DNA of 64,000 nucleotides from positions 7,069,860 through 7,133,859 of the forward strand of contig CM012955.1 of the NCBI GenBank assembly GCA_000181795.3. Reading direction: 5' to 3'. Position numbers and translations under genes: made by a program. This document shows positions 13,276-26,411 of the stretch, in pieces. Source of the stretch: Trichinella spiralis (taxonomy: Eukaryota > Nematoda > Enoplea > Trichinellida > Trichinellidae). The notes beneath the pieces were generated by a model that was not told where the DNA came from, did no database searches, and worked only from the letters and a program-made list of their open reading frames with translations. The first letter of the stretch is position 1, and every line of letters starts with the position of its first letter.

Positions 13276-14364
13276 TCAACCAAATAAAACTCGGTTTTTC
13301 TGCAAGGCAGTAATTCTCTTAAATTCTACAAAAAGAAAAACAATTTTTCATTTAATCAAACATTTTCAAAAATAATCATAATCTTAATCATAATTATTAC
13401 ATTACATGCTAATGTTAACATAAACCATTAACATATTTACGTATATAAAAGTAAAATAATAAGAATAATAAGTGACTAAATATAGAGAGAAAAAGAGAAG
13501 AAACTTACCATCATAATTGATCAAACCATCACCGTTGCAGTCTGCTGCTGAGATCATCAAGTTGATCTCTTTTGTGCTGACATCTTCTCCTAAGTTTTCC
13601 ATAGCTTTCTTCAGCTCTTGTGGAGAAATGAAACCATCTCCATTCTGGTCGAACAGCTGCATAGAAAATACGAGCAAAGTTGAAATATTTGAAAATATAT
13701 TTTTTAAAAATGAATCATATACTTGAAAAATCATTGATAATTCTTGCTCTTCATTGATTGGTATTTGTCGGCCAGTTAAAAAGCAGACAAATTCTGAAAA
13801 ATCGATCTCACCATTGCCTAAAATATGACAACAATGTCAATAAATGTTTCTCATCAAAGATAAATGTGTCAGTGCATGTGTGCATTGGTATTTTTTGTTT
13901 CGTTTTTTCATTACCATCTGCATCTGCTTGGACAATCATGCTTCTTGTTTCTTCAGTCGTGGGATTTAAACCCAAACTGCTCATTACTGTATACATTTCA
14001 CTGGCAGTAATAAAGCCATCTCGATTTTGATCAAACATCTCAAATGCAAAGCGATACTGCTCGACAAGTTCTTCAACATTTCGAAAAGGTGCATTTGAAT
14101 TTACCTTCAATAAATAAATGGACATGTTAATAATTAAAAAAATTAAATGTATATATATTGGTGTACATGTTCTGCATCATAAGATGTGGAGACCAGATCG
14201 TTCGACGTGGTGACAGGATGTGACTGCTTGGAACCATTATTAGTACTGTTGGTAATTGGCTTGAAAAGGAACATGCCACACCGGCGAAATACTTTTCCGA
14301 GTCGCAGACGCGACTCCGAAATACGACGAATGGCCTTCAGTTTTTCGGTTTGTTCAGCTTCTTC
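13276..14364 (-). CDS. Calmodulin-like protein with four EF-hands (first exon missing)
   Basis: Calcium sensor of the calmodulin superfamily. Five minus-strand exons, in coding order: 14167-14364, 13915-14104, 13723-13817, 13509-13656, 13276-13325; together 226 residues with consistent phases. All four loops are canonical: DQNRDGFITASE, DADGNGEIDFSE, DQNGDGFISPQE, DCNGDGLINYDE. Unlike calmodulin it has an N-terminal extension of at least 70 residues. This contains a basic stretch (IRRISESRLRLGKVFRRCG) and then a Ser/Thr/Asn-rich linker. The C-terminus after EF4 is FKRITALQKNRVLFG, a short non-calmodulin tail. The exon at 14167-14364 opens in phase 0 with no ATG at its start, so at least one 5' exon lies upstream and was not found. 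The extended N-terminus resembles nematode CAL-type proteins; its partner is unknown. Confidence 0.85.
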
Positions 14365-17300
14365 CTAAAAATAATGAAATTCAATTGCAAATGATCATCG
14401 ATGCTTTTAGCTAATTAGCATGCCGATGATTGAGCCGAAGTTAACCTGTTGAAATTGATAATACGAAAAACTGCACTTGTTACAAAATTGCATATTAACA
14501 CAGAATAATATACATTGGAGAAAATGTTCTAATTTTGTTTTTTTGTGTTATCTCAAACTATCATTTTAAAGCAAACGAAAGCGAAAAAAAAGAACGAGAA
14601 AACTGGCTACTGCTCTATAATTTAACTTCAAATGAAACTTGTTAAATTTGATTGCCATAATTAATTAATGAATTAATTCACTCTTTTTTTATTTTTATTG
14701 TTCTGTAATTAGTTTTTTATGTTTTTTGAAAAAAACAAAGTGAAAAGAGAATTTTTATGATTACAAGAGATGAAATGCAAATTGCAAATGAGATAACAGT
14801 GTATAAATGGGATAAATTACAATACACAGAGAGAGAGAGAGAGAGACAGAGGAATAGATACAGACCCAGACCCAGATGTAGATAATTTCAAACAATTATT
14901 TCCCGTGCCATTTGGATGTGAAAAACACTATGCAAACTGACGGAGAAAGGTGCAATTCTTGACAACTTCACTCGCCATATATTTCATTATTGAAAAGAAA
15001 AATGTTTTCTCACACGCCCGGGGCAAAACAAATGATGCACGCTTCTACATCAACTTCAGTCATTCAATTGAAGCCATGTTAATGACGTAATTTACATACT
15101 AGACGTAAAGCAAATATCATGTCATTGGAAAAACAAACTGAAACACCAATTCACTTGCCTTGATCATTGCCTCAAATAGCACAGTTTTGTATCAAATCAA
15201 CTTAATCACTTGCTTATAACTGTATAAAAATATGCTTATAATATATATATATATATATATATATTCTTCAAGAATATGCAACTCGTTTTGTGATTTCGCA
15301 GCAAACAACAGCACAATAACAACAATTTCAACTACCTCAATAATAAGATACAACTGACAACCAGCTTATGCAAATAAGCTGAATGTGTGGATTTTGGAAG
15401 ATGCTTTTTATTTTTCTTTTTTTTTAAATTAAGAACAATAAAACTCCTTTTATTACCCAATAAAAACTGCAATGGTAAATTTATGCTGTTGTGGAAAAGA
15501 AAATGAATTAATTTTTTTTCTTTAAATAAACCAAAAAAAACAAAATATAATACGTTAAATTGTCACTGATGGATGAAATATTCAATAAAGAGGAAATAAA
15601 AAAAGAAAAATGCAGGATAAATCAATATCAAGTATTACCTTAATCATGGATAATTGAAAATAAAATTTGATTTATATGATCACAGACTGACCAGGGGAAA
15701 TGTTCAAGTAATAGAAAAAAAAGAAAAACTACAATGAATGTTTTGAACCTTAAAATATGAACTTGAACAAGCTGAAACATTTTTTTCAATCAAAATATTC
15801 AAGTACAAAATACAGGGATATATGTATTTTTAATTTTCAGTTTTATTCTCCAATATTTTTTGAAATTTAATTATTTTTGAAATTTACAAATATAAAACAC
15901 TCACGAATGCACTATGTTTATTAAAAAAGAAACATAACAGAATTAAATATTTTTGTTAACGACAAAGTTGGCAGTAAGCGATTGTTTATTCGTAATTAAT
16001 TTTGTTATTATTAAAAGAATGCAAAATGAAAAATAATTTATTTTTTTTATTTTACCACTAATTTAATGTTAATTCAATTCAATTGAATAATAAACAAATA
16101 ATAACTTCACTTACTTGAAAAATATTTTCGAATTTGCTTAGTGATAAATTATGAAAACTCGGAAAACGTTCAATTGCACTTAAAACAATTTTCCAAAGTT
16201 AAGCCGCTTTCTGCCCGTTATTTCTCTTCTTCTTCTTCTTCTTCTTCTTCTGTTTCTTCTTCTCTTTTTTAAACTTTATTTTGTTTAAAAATTTAAAACA
16301 TTATCTTCAATAGTGTTTTAATTTTAAAGTGTGATAGAGATACTGAGTGCACTTTAAAAATAAGATGAATGACATAGAAAGGATCCTATGGAAATGATCC
16401 TTTTCCGCATTCCTGAAATAAGTGCCCTCTTTTGCATGCAGTGCATATCAATTTAAAATTATTTCAAATAAAATTAAATTTTTTTCATAAATTTTGCTAT
16501 AAATATTATTATTTCATAAAGTTTTTAATAAGAGAAATTAAAAAAAAGACATACATACACGCACAACAGTTGTAATGAATATTTATTTTGAAAAATGCCT
16601 TTAAAAGAAAAAAGTGTACAATACAATGAAGGAATTTTGAAATATATGCAAAAATGAATGCTGATCTTGACAAAGTAAGGTTCAGTTGTACTGTAGTAAT
16701 AAAATGTTCAACTGTACTGCAATAATAATAATAATAGTAATAATGAAATGTATAATTCACTTTGTGATTTTCAGATCAATGAATTGCTGCACTCATAGTG
16801 GAAAGGATAATTATTTTATCATGATGAACAGTGAGACACTGCAAACAATTGAACAGACAATTAGCTTGCACAAACGACCAAATATGATTAATAATAATAA
16901 TAATAATGCAGACAGATTGCCAATCTTATCAAGTGAACAATCCAGTGAATGAAAACTGATCGTCAAACAATAAAAGAGATTGCTGTATAAGTTTCTGCAA
17001 TGTTTTCTTTGTCATCTTGTCGTTAAACATTTTTATTAAATAATACATATCTGTATGTGTATTGCGCGGCTTTAGAAATGCAAACGGGGCATTGTTGTAT
17101 TGATTTGACCGAAATGTGTATATTTATTTACGCATTTACGTTCATTCAGTTAAAATTACATATTTGATGAAAATAATTATTGCAAAACAATTTTGAAATT
17201 TACCAAACATTCATAATTTATTTTTATTGCACATTCAGTTTTGTCTTATTCATTCATTGAAAAGACTTTTCAATTTTGATCCAATTTAAACATGAACCTG

Positions 17301-19978
17301 CATTTTCAGTGACACATTTCCATGCAATGACAAATTTTACAGTAATAACGCAGTTCAAATAAAAAAAGTTACAATAAACAGTAATGAGGATGTTTATTAA
17401 AAAAGAAAACCGGGTGATGTTAATAAATTTTGAATTTCAAAACAATACTGTTGTTTTTTTATAAAGAGTTTTACCGTTTCTTTTTGTACGGCCATGCTTG
17501 TTTTTGTAATGTTTTAAAAATTTATTTATGCCAATGAAAAAAAATAATCAATGCTACTTCAACACCAAGCATAGGTTAAATTATATTTGTATTGCATAGC
17601 ATTGTTAACCTGTAACAGTACCTACCCGACGCGTTCACTGGACATATATGCAAATTTTAAGTTTTTTTATTAATTACAAGAAAAATGTACACAGTTTATT
17701 AGACAATACAAATTATTCAAACTATTTAAAGCAAAAGATAATATGTTGGTCAATATATTGAATGAAAGTTTTCAATCATTCGATTCTTTTTGTAATAAAA
17801 ATTTATTCTTATGGAGTAAGCAATAAACACTAGTTTCAGTTTTTTGGATAGCTGACCATAAAAAATAAGTATATTTGCTTGAATTTTAATAAAATTTCAA
17901 ATGCAAACAATCAAAAGCTGAACAGTTTTTACGAAATAGTGCATAATTTGGAAAAAATATTTTGGTAATTTATTGAAAAAAGCTTTTATCAATAAATAAT
18001 ATCTCGAATAGGATCTAATAAATGGAGAATGAAAAAATTTAATAAAACGATTTAAACATAAATAAAGAGGAAGAAAACGAGGAAAAGGAAAAATTAGACA
18101 AATTTACCATTTCACAGGCGAGATTTCAAGTTGAATGGAAAGATGAAATTTGCTTATTTGATGAAAAAGAGTGAACTTTTCCTGCCCAGAGATCAGATAA
18201 CTTTGCAGCAAGTGAAAGCATTCATAATAATGCAATGTGCCAACTTCCTCGTGCGCCATATGACGTGAAAAATTCACACAGAAAAATTCTTTCATTCGTC
18301 ATTTGTTAACAAAAAAAAAAGACGACATCTTGGTCAAAATTGCTAACTTCTTTGTTTCCACAGCAACAACAACAATTATGCGCATATTTCAAATTTAAAA
18401 TTTCATAAAAAACATATTATTTCAAAAAAAAGTGAAATGAAATAAAAAATAACTCTTTTATATTTGAACGTTTGCATTCATTTTCGAAATATTTGCACCG
18501 CTGTTTAACAAATTTTCTTCCCAAATTTCCTCACAACTTATGAAATATAATTTATTTTTATTAAGCATTTTTAGATGAAATGCTACACAACTGTTGACAT
18601 TTATTCCATTATTTATTTATCTATATTTATATTTATATGTAAGATGTATTTTTGAAATATTCGCGAATTCACAGTGAATTTGCATTGTTTAATTGCGTCA
18701 ACGGCATTTCTTTTTCCGTTTAATTACAGAACTTACTTTAAAATTTATTTTATCATTTTATTTCTTAAGTATGGAAAATATTTTATTTACATTATAATTT
18801 TTATTTTGCAATTCCGCATTCAATGAATTAGAAAAATACTTGAGCAGTTTAATATTCCGCTGAACTAATAAGCGTGATGTGAAAACAACAGTCACAAGTA
18901 ATGTAATACATTTCAGGATAGAGGGCAGCTGAGTCGGTGGTGTCAACACCTTATTAACCACCACTACCAACAACAACTGAACGGATTATACATTATCATA
19001 ATTCTGCTTGCATAATTTGTGACTGCGGTAACGGTGACCGCTGACTAAAATTCAGGTGGACAAATTTCACCACCAATACATCAATAACCATTATATGATA
19101 CAACAGACGTGTTGAAGGTACACCTAGCTGGTGATCTTTCCTTCAGTAAGAGAGATTCGGTCACATTATTTATATTGATGCTGGATTTCCATGTAGCAGT
19201 TTCCAATATTCGACAATTGTTCACTCATCGTTTGAATATTGCCATTCTTACAAAATGTACTCCCATACACGTATGCAATGGCATCGAAACTTGAATATAT
19301 TAGAAATCTCAGATAGTAGGGCGCTATTCATCAGTAGCGTGCTTCAAATATTTTGAAATCTATAAGTTTATTAATATTTTACAATGCCACTTCATCAAAA
19401 TAATATAACATGTTCAAAGAGACTACTTAACACCCACTGTCACTTGATAAATAATTAACGTTCTATACTGTAACTTGGCACTTAATTTTTTCTAACTTTT
19501 CTACTTTACTAATAATTTTCTTTTGTATGTATTTTTCCAGTTTTTCTATAATTGCTAGTATTAAGTCAGGGTTGGTTTCTTTTTTTTTTAATTTGACGAA
19601 ACAAATTCAAGTTTCATATTGTAAGATGATGAACTTTCAGAATAACTTCTTTCTCAAACTGGTTTGTTATTTTGGATATAATATAAATTTAATTTTACTG
19701 AAAATTTTATTATGAACTGAGATAATATTGCCACTGTTAAATTGTTTGTTAATTTTAAATAAATTTAGTATTTTGTTTTTATTCATTGATGTTATTTTTC
19801 GCTTTTGCTTTCTACGCAATGCTCTCGGCAAAATGTGCGCTTTTTGTGAAAACTTTATCGTGTAAATGTAAAATTAAAATTATTTTATTTCAAATCATAA
19901 CGACATTTCAATTAGCTATTATAAATGGCTTTCTAATAATAATTCAGATTGTACTTTCGCATTCAGCTATCTACTGAA
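14365..19978. other. 5.6 kb of non-coding DNA upstream of the EF-hand gene
   Basis: AT-rich, probably the long first intron and promoter of the EF-hand gene plus intergenic DNA. It holds an (AT)n run at about 15240-15265, a CTT/GAA triplet tract at about 16222-16255 and an ATA/ATT tract near 16724-16745. Short open frames here are made mostly of homopolymer-like repeats and have no protein character. Confidence 0.4.
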
Positions 19979-21253
19979 ATGGTGTTACCCAACGATTTTC
20001 CTTTGCCATCTGATGAAGAACTCACAGTCGCTCAAGATTTGAACATTTCTTCTCCTGCTTTGAGAGCAGCTGCTTATCATATGGGAAAATATTGCGATAC
20101 ACAGTCCAAAGTAAGCCTTTGCATTTAGAAATTATTCAAAGTCATTAAACATATAATGATATAATTTGCATACACTTATTGACAGTTATTATAGAAACGA
20201 ATTTTTGAAATATATAAAATGCTACTTTATGTTTTTATTGATTTGCTTTTTATATTGAATACAATGGAAATTTTTGTTTTCAGTCACGTGACAATCAGAC
20301 ATATTAAACAAGAAATTCAATTTTATTATTAACTTGGTAAAAGTAGCATGTGGTGCGATAGCGATAGCATTTTTGCCTATCATTTTGGAGTCTTTAATTT
20401 TTACATTAACAAAATACGGTTGATGTTTTTTTAGGGAATCATGATTTATCGTTTGTAAAATGTGACGTTTTGATAGAAGAAAATTTGAATATTTTATTAT
20501 TTTAAAAAAACTGAACAATTTACACAGTGATTTTATGTTTGAATTTATAAAAATAACAAACTAATAAAACATAATACAGTACTGTAATGATATTTAAGTA
20601 TAAGTTTGTTGATAATATTGAAAATTAAATTAAGAAATGTGATGGTTCTTTTAAAAAATTAAATGACAGAGTAATAGTTGTTATATATATTTTTTTACTC
20701 TTATTATTACTTATTATTCTTATCTTTTTATTGTTTTCATTAAAGTTGGCTAATGAATGTGCATGCAGGAATTTATATTGTGCCGAAATGAAACAGAGGA
20801 TCCACGGAAGTGTCTGAACGAAGGCAAAGAAGTTACTGCTTGTGGTGTTAAATTTCTTCAATTGGTTAAGAAAATGTGTTTGGAAGAATTTAACAAGTAC
20901 ATGCATTGTATCGATCATGGATCAGCAGAAATGCTTTTAGTACAGTACGATCTGATAATATTTAATTAATTATTGATATTGTTTTATTTTATTTATTTTA
21001 AAATTACAGTTGCCGTTCATCACAGAGAGTTTTTGATCGTTGCATGTTCGAAAAATTAAACATGGAACGACCACCACTTGGTTATTTCAGTCGTCCTAGA
21101 ATTCACGTTACAAATCGACCAGCACCAGTCAATAATGACTTTCCAGATTATAAAAAAGAAGCGAGCAAGATTATTAATGAGTTGCCTGAAGACTATCCAA
21201 CTAGAGAAGAACACAAACGTTATTACGAGCCACATAACAATCCATTTATGTGA
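19979..21253 (+). CDS. NDUFA8: NDUFA8, complex I twin-CX9C subunit
   Basis: Accessory subunit of mitochondrial NADH:ubiquinone oxidoreductase on the intermembrane-space side, probably imported by the Mia40 disulfide relay. Exons 19979-20110, 20769-20944, 21010-21253; 183 residues (human 172). Four CX9C motifs are visible and evenly placed: CDTQSKEFILC, CLNEGKEVTAC, CLEEFNKYMHC and CRSSQRVFDRC. The last is completed across the second splice, where a CA|GTACGA donor gives the family's HCR. The start MVLPNDFPLPSDEELTV matches the usual N-terminus. The C-terminal part (about 135-183) is less conserved. The stop is 62 bp from the 3' end of a convergent gene. An AATAAA at 21360-21365 would put its transcript end inside that gene. 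Confidence 0.94.
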
Positions 21254-21315
21254 AAATGGATGGATGTTGAAAGTTCCATTATATATTTCATTTTATTGGC
21301 TAATGAAATCTTTTT

Positions 21316-21645
21316 TCACTTTATTACAGTTTTCTGCTTTAGTGTGGGATTTTTCGACAAATAAACTTTCTTATATTTGTTATTTTTGGCAACAACTTTG
21401 GCGCCAAAACCAGCAGCGGTAACCATGCCGTCGACTTCGTCAGAAAGCCACGACTTCGTATAACTGTACGGTTTCTCTTCTGGGATCGCATTTTCTTCGA
21501 AATAATCAACCAGCCGCAACCGTATTTTTGGGTCTCCATTTCCAGTAAAAGGCGGCAGCGCTCTACAGGAATGTCTGGGCGTTGCCGTTAACGGGCATAA
21601 CGGGAGTACTTTGTTGGATCCCATCCTCGTCGCCATTTGTAACAT
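21316..21645 (-). CDS. Unrecognised 109-residue protein, single exon
   Basis: One uninterrupted minus-strand ORF with ATG start, ending 62 bp from the NDUFA8 stop. The N-terminal third is basic and lacks acidic residues (MATRMGSNKVLPLCPL if read from the second ATG), compatible with a mitochondrial presequence. The rest is mixed and protein-like (LRLVDYFEENAIPEEKPYSY; SWLSDEVDGMVTAAGFGAK) with a basic end. GC content is higher than its flanks. No family was recognised. An AATAAA (minus strand, 21320-21325) overlaps the last codons, so the 3' UTR must be very short. Its promoter would lie within 21646-22000, upstream of FAM91A. Confidence 0.6.
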   Translation of the reverse strand: MLQMATRMGSNKVLPLCPLTATPRHSCRALPPFTGNGDPKIRLRLVDYFEENAIPEEKPYSYTKSWLSDEVDGMVTAAGFGAKVVAKNNKYKKVYLSKNPTLKQKTVIK

Positions 21646-22747
21646 CTGTGGTTACTGTAAACTTTTGTCAGTCATTCATGCAAAACATCTCTGGTTTTCA
21701 ACGTTTATTCACAAACAGATACGAACACTAACAACCCGCACAGTTTCATTCACACTCGCTCTAGTACACTCTGAACTGCCATACTACGCATACTGACTAA
21801 GCTCCACAGTCGCGCTATATATGTAGGAAACTGTTTGTGCTGCTAGATAGACGCCGTTCTCCTTTTTAAATCGGCCAGCGTAATTATCGTTCTTGAATTG
21901 GCGCCTACGTTATTTCTTCCTTCCAATCTTGATTTTCTTTTAATTGTTAACGCAATTGCACCCGTTACACAAATAATTAGAGTGAGATTTAGCTGTTAAT
22001 TTGTTAATTTAATTTTTTACTTTTTATTTAATACATTATCATTTATTTAAACCGTAAAAAATGTAATTAGTGATAGAACAAGCTAACAAAATGAGCAGAT
22101 CTTTAAAACTTGAATAATCTGTTTATACTGTATTTTTTACAGTACCGTATTGAAAAAATGTATCGTTGTGTTTGTATTGGATTTTTGGCAATGTTCTATG
22201 TCCTGTTGTAACTTTACTTTGCAAAAATTACTAGTTCAGGAAAGGATGTATTGCATTTTAAAATATTACTGCTTTAATTGTTGGTTCTGAATAGCGATAG
22301 CTGAGATTTTATTTTGTGACCAAACAAAGTAGCATAGTGGACGGATATTCATAATGAATTTAGAATTATTTCTCTTTTTCATATAAACATGCATATGTGT
22401 GCAAAATGGGCAGCTGAGGATTTTACGTCGTACTTGAAGATTGATAGCTTTTATTTTATACAGAAAGAATCTGACAGCTTAAACGTCGATCATTGTTGAA
22501 CGCAACAGACTGTGCGTTGGCAGTTGTAAGTATAATTTATGCTTTCTTGTTTTCTTTTAGTGAATATAAGGTCAAATTTTTTTAATGAATGCATTTTAAA
22601 TTGAACGCTTTCCATTTTGCGTTGTCCGCATCCTTTTTATGTGGAAATGTTTAAATTTTTTAAATGTGAGAATTTTGCACTTTAAGGAATGAAGTAGAAC
22701 ATATTATATCAGTTGAACAAAATTTGCACATTTAATTTGACAATCAA
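21646..22747. other. Divergent promoter region between the 109-residue gene and FAM91A
   Basis: The left 250 bp are GC-richer, with a TATATAT stretch near 21819 and no clear ORF, and are probably promoter and 5' UTR of the minus-strand gene. The remainder is AT-rich. No exon was recognised before the FAM91A start. Confidence 0.4.
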
Positions 22748-25700
22748 ATGGACACTGAAGTGGTTTATGAATTTATAAATGAAAAATGTCCATGGGCAAA
22801 ACTGCCAAAATACGTCAAACAGGCAAGTTATGGATGCATTATTTGTTTAATGTTTGTCAAATTATTTGGTTTTTGCTTACAGATCTTGGGCAATTCGGCC
22901 AAAGAATACGAAAAGTTGATCCTTGAATACAGTGTGATGAATCAGCTTCGTTATAAAACTAATTTAGGTGCAAAAAAAAGTTTTTTTAAATTACATTTAA
23001 AATTTTGAAATATTTTGTTTTGTGGAAATTTTTAGTACGAGAAGTTCGTAATAATGAAGAACAGTATTACGAACTCATGTTGGGCTACAGTCGAGATCAT
23101 TTGATGCTTTTTCCTTATCATTTGTCAGATGTAATTATTAAAGGACTTCGAGTAACGCCGTTTCAATATTATTCTGACATGATGCTGGTAAAATATTTGA
23201 TTTTTCTTTCTTTGCATTATTTTACAAGTAGTTTTTTCAGGATTTGATGGTCCAAGAGAAAAGTTATGACACCCTTCCAAATTTTACCGCTGCTGATTGT
23301 AAATAATAATTTTTTTTTAATTAATTTTGTTTTTTTCTTTTGTTTTATTTTTCAATTCAGGTTTACGCTTGTTGGGAATTGGTCGAAATCGTTATATTAA
23401 TTTGATGAATGATTCTCGTTCTGTGAAAGTTAGCTGAAAAAATTTATTAAAATTATATTGTTGTTGTTGTTGTTGTTGTTGTTTGTTTTTGTAGAAGCAA
23501 AATCGACAAAAAACTGTTCGTTCGCTTCTTCCCCACGTACCAATAAAAGTTGACATCCAACCGTGGTGGATTGTCCAGAACGGTAGTATTCTTGTCAACG
23601 ATGTTCGAGTAAAATTTAAAAGTATTTAATAACATTTTTTTATTTTGAAAAGGAAATTTTGTTTTCTTTTTTAGCACCTACCGAAGGAGGAAAAAATGGT
23701 TATTGATCATGTAATTGATTCAGGACCGACAGAAGTTGCTAATTTTGATATGGACGTGATTCAAAGTATATATATATATATTTGTTATTATTTAAATTTA
23801 TTTGCTCTTTTAAGATTTGTACAAGAGGGGATTGATTTATTTCGACGTTCCTGTTTCGAAAGAAGATCGCATTGTCGGCAAGTTTAATTTTAAATTTGAA
23901 TTAAATTTAAATTTGAATAATTTTACGTTTGGATCGTTTCAGTACCAACTCTGGACAATTTTGTAATGAACAGACTTACCGGTGACTACTTTGAACGTAC
24001 GTTATATAAAATTTTTGTATCCATGGATAAACATACGAACGCTGAACAGGTTGTTTTTCTTCATAATATTGTGATTATTTATTCAGTGGTGAATTTTACA
24101 CATTTTTCAGCTTGCTCAAGTTCTTCGAGTGGATTTGAATTTAGTTTTGGTAATGTTTGTTTTATTCTTCTTCTGATAGAATAATTGGATTGTTAAATAT
24201 TGTCTACATTGGACAATTTAGAATGCAATATCCGTCTTTTATCGTCTGGGTATTGCTTACAGAGCTCCTGCGGAATTGGAAATTCAGCCGAACAGATCAA
24301 CTGACGTTGGCTTGAACAGTTCAAGAAAACAATCTGGAGAAGGAAGTTTGGTTGATTTATTCTACGACGAAATGATTTCAGATTGCAACTCGAAATTGTC
24401 ACTTCAAAATCAGAACATTCATTCCAGTGAGCCTCTTTCAAATATTCAAATTTTTTTTGAAATTATTATATTTGTAATTTTTGTAAAAATGTTATTTTGC
24501 AAATTTGAATTTTAATTCGTTTTTTGTTTGTTGTAATTTCAGACGCCGATATGTGTACTTCTTCGACAGTTGACAATTTGGAAAGCAAACGAATTGCTTT
24601 CATGTTCGATTCTTCACTTACGGCAATTTTAATGATGGGCAATTTATCCAACGTGAAAAATATGATGCTATATATATTTTTTTTTAATTTTTTAATTATC
24701 TTTGAAGGGTTTGAAATGTCATGCGGTTACATTGTTCGAAGTTGGCAAATTGGGCGATGAATCTTTGAATTCTTTTTTGTCCGATTTAGCAGAAGTAATT
24801 AATGATGATTTGGCTTCTTTTTTTCGCAATCTTCAACTTCATCGTTGGCATTCATTTGCATAGGCGCCATGTTTAACTGATGTGGAAATGGAACGTCATA
24901 ATGAATATTTGCAAGTGCTTCGTTGTACAATTGAATATCTTCGCTCGTTTGCCGAACTGGACTTGATACGTTGTGGAAGTTTGCTTGGCTTGGATAGCGC
25001 TGCTCGAATGCGGTTGCTTTGCAAAAATTACAGGTCTTGCTGTTGCTCGAATTGCATTGCAAATTGTCTTTATCTCTAAAAATATCCACTCATTTTCAGG
25101 CTACTTATTTCGATGGCTCCTCTGAGAATCGACGTGAGCCTGATCAATCCATCCGCCGTGGCTACTATTGGCTCTTTGAATGCTGAAGTGAATTTTCGAA
25201 TATTTTTTGTTCTTAATTTTTAAATATTCTTCATTTTTTCTTTTATTAGTTTACATCACCCTGGTTCCAATTGTACATTTACAAGACAATAGGCAGTGGT
25301 CCTTTGTCATTACTTTTACGCAGAGGAACAAGACTGAAATGTCTACCCAATCCTTTCAAAGTATGCATATAAATATTTTTCTTTTAATTGAATGAAATTT
25401 CCTCCCAATGTGATTGATCCATTTTTTTAATTTTAGAAATATTCTCACTTGATAGTAACTTCGTGGGCACATGATCCTACAGTAATAACAATAAATTCTT
25501 GCCTGTTTACGATCAATGAAATGTTGCAGCACAATGCAGTATTTGTTCAGGTTTGTATATTTGGTTTTTGACCGAAATCAGTGGAGAGAATGGATTTTCA
25601 GGCGACGAATTGTTCGTTGGAAGATTTACAAATTTTGCATATTCCATTTCCTGAAAGCGTGCAGAAACGTACCGTTGACGAAGAGTTAACAACAACGACA

Positions 25701-26411
25701 ACGACAGGTGAACGAAAAGTTCCCAGTATATATATATATATTATTAAGAGTTAATTGATTGTGATGAAGTTATTTCAGGTTCACTTGAACAACATCCGTA
25801 TTTTTGGAAAATAGTCGAATTGCTCGATTTGACAGCAACTTGTGGCTATGTGACAATGATTCGAATTGGATGCAGTTCGAAATTACATTGCGGAAAGTCG
25901 CAAAAAGAGGCAGAGGGGGAGGATGGGAAAAAGCGCGGCTTGATGATGACGTTCGGTCCAAGCGCAATGAACAGTAAAGATCCACGCAAAACGCCGTCCA
26001 CTTGCAATTTGGACACTGTTGACCACTACTGTTGCTGGACATTGTACGACTGTATATTCGGCGTGCCGTTGTTCGACAAGCGACTGAATGAGAGCATCTG
26101 TGAAAAGCTTCTCACATTTCAGCTGGTCAATTCCACCAACGCCAAATCGTTGCTAACGTCCAATACGAACCTGCTCCACCAAGTCAAAGCATTCATAGCG
26201 AACTATCAAGTTTGTGTGGAAATTATTAATTTAATGCAAAAAATTTTTTCCAATTTCGATTGCAGAAGACGAGCGGATTCAATGATTTTGTTTCGTTCAT
26301 TTCTAGGCCGAATCCGTCCCACAGCCGAGACACGGCGACGACAATGCGGCACCGTATCCGGAAGTGAATTTGCTATACCACGAAGGGGAAGTGACGATTT
26401 GGGATGTTTGA
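22748..26411 (+). CDS. FAM91A1: FAM91A1 homolog, trans-Golgi vesicle-capture factor
   Basis: FAM91A1 joins TBC1D23 and WDR11 in capturing endosome-derived vesicles at the trans-Golgi. Twenty exons: 22748-22822, 22883-22967, 23036-23187, 23241-23298, 23361-23422, 23495-23608, 23675-23765, 23815-23877, 23943-24049, 24111-24149, 24222-24426, 24543-24652, 24708-24794, 24864-25033, 25100-25187, 25250-25360, 25437-25550, 25602-25707, 25779-26209, 26307-26411; 790 residues (human about 838). Matches run the full length: YSRDHLMLFPYHLSD, DTLPNFTAADCLRLLGIGRN, RLTGDYFERTLYKIFVSMD, KRIAFMFDSSLTAILMMGNL, LLISMAPLRIDVS and SWAHDPTV. The C-terminus reads EVNLLYHEGEVTIWDV. Introns 1 and 8 need GC donors. 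The last splice (26210-26306) is inferred from the family's C-terminal motif; reading through 26267-26306 would give another ending. Confidence 0.93.

Noticed and set aside
16686-16952. 88-residue frame with poly-Ile and poly-Asn
   Set aside because: Composed largely of a translated ATA/AAT microsatellite; no splice or promoter support.
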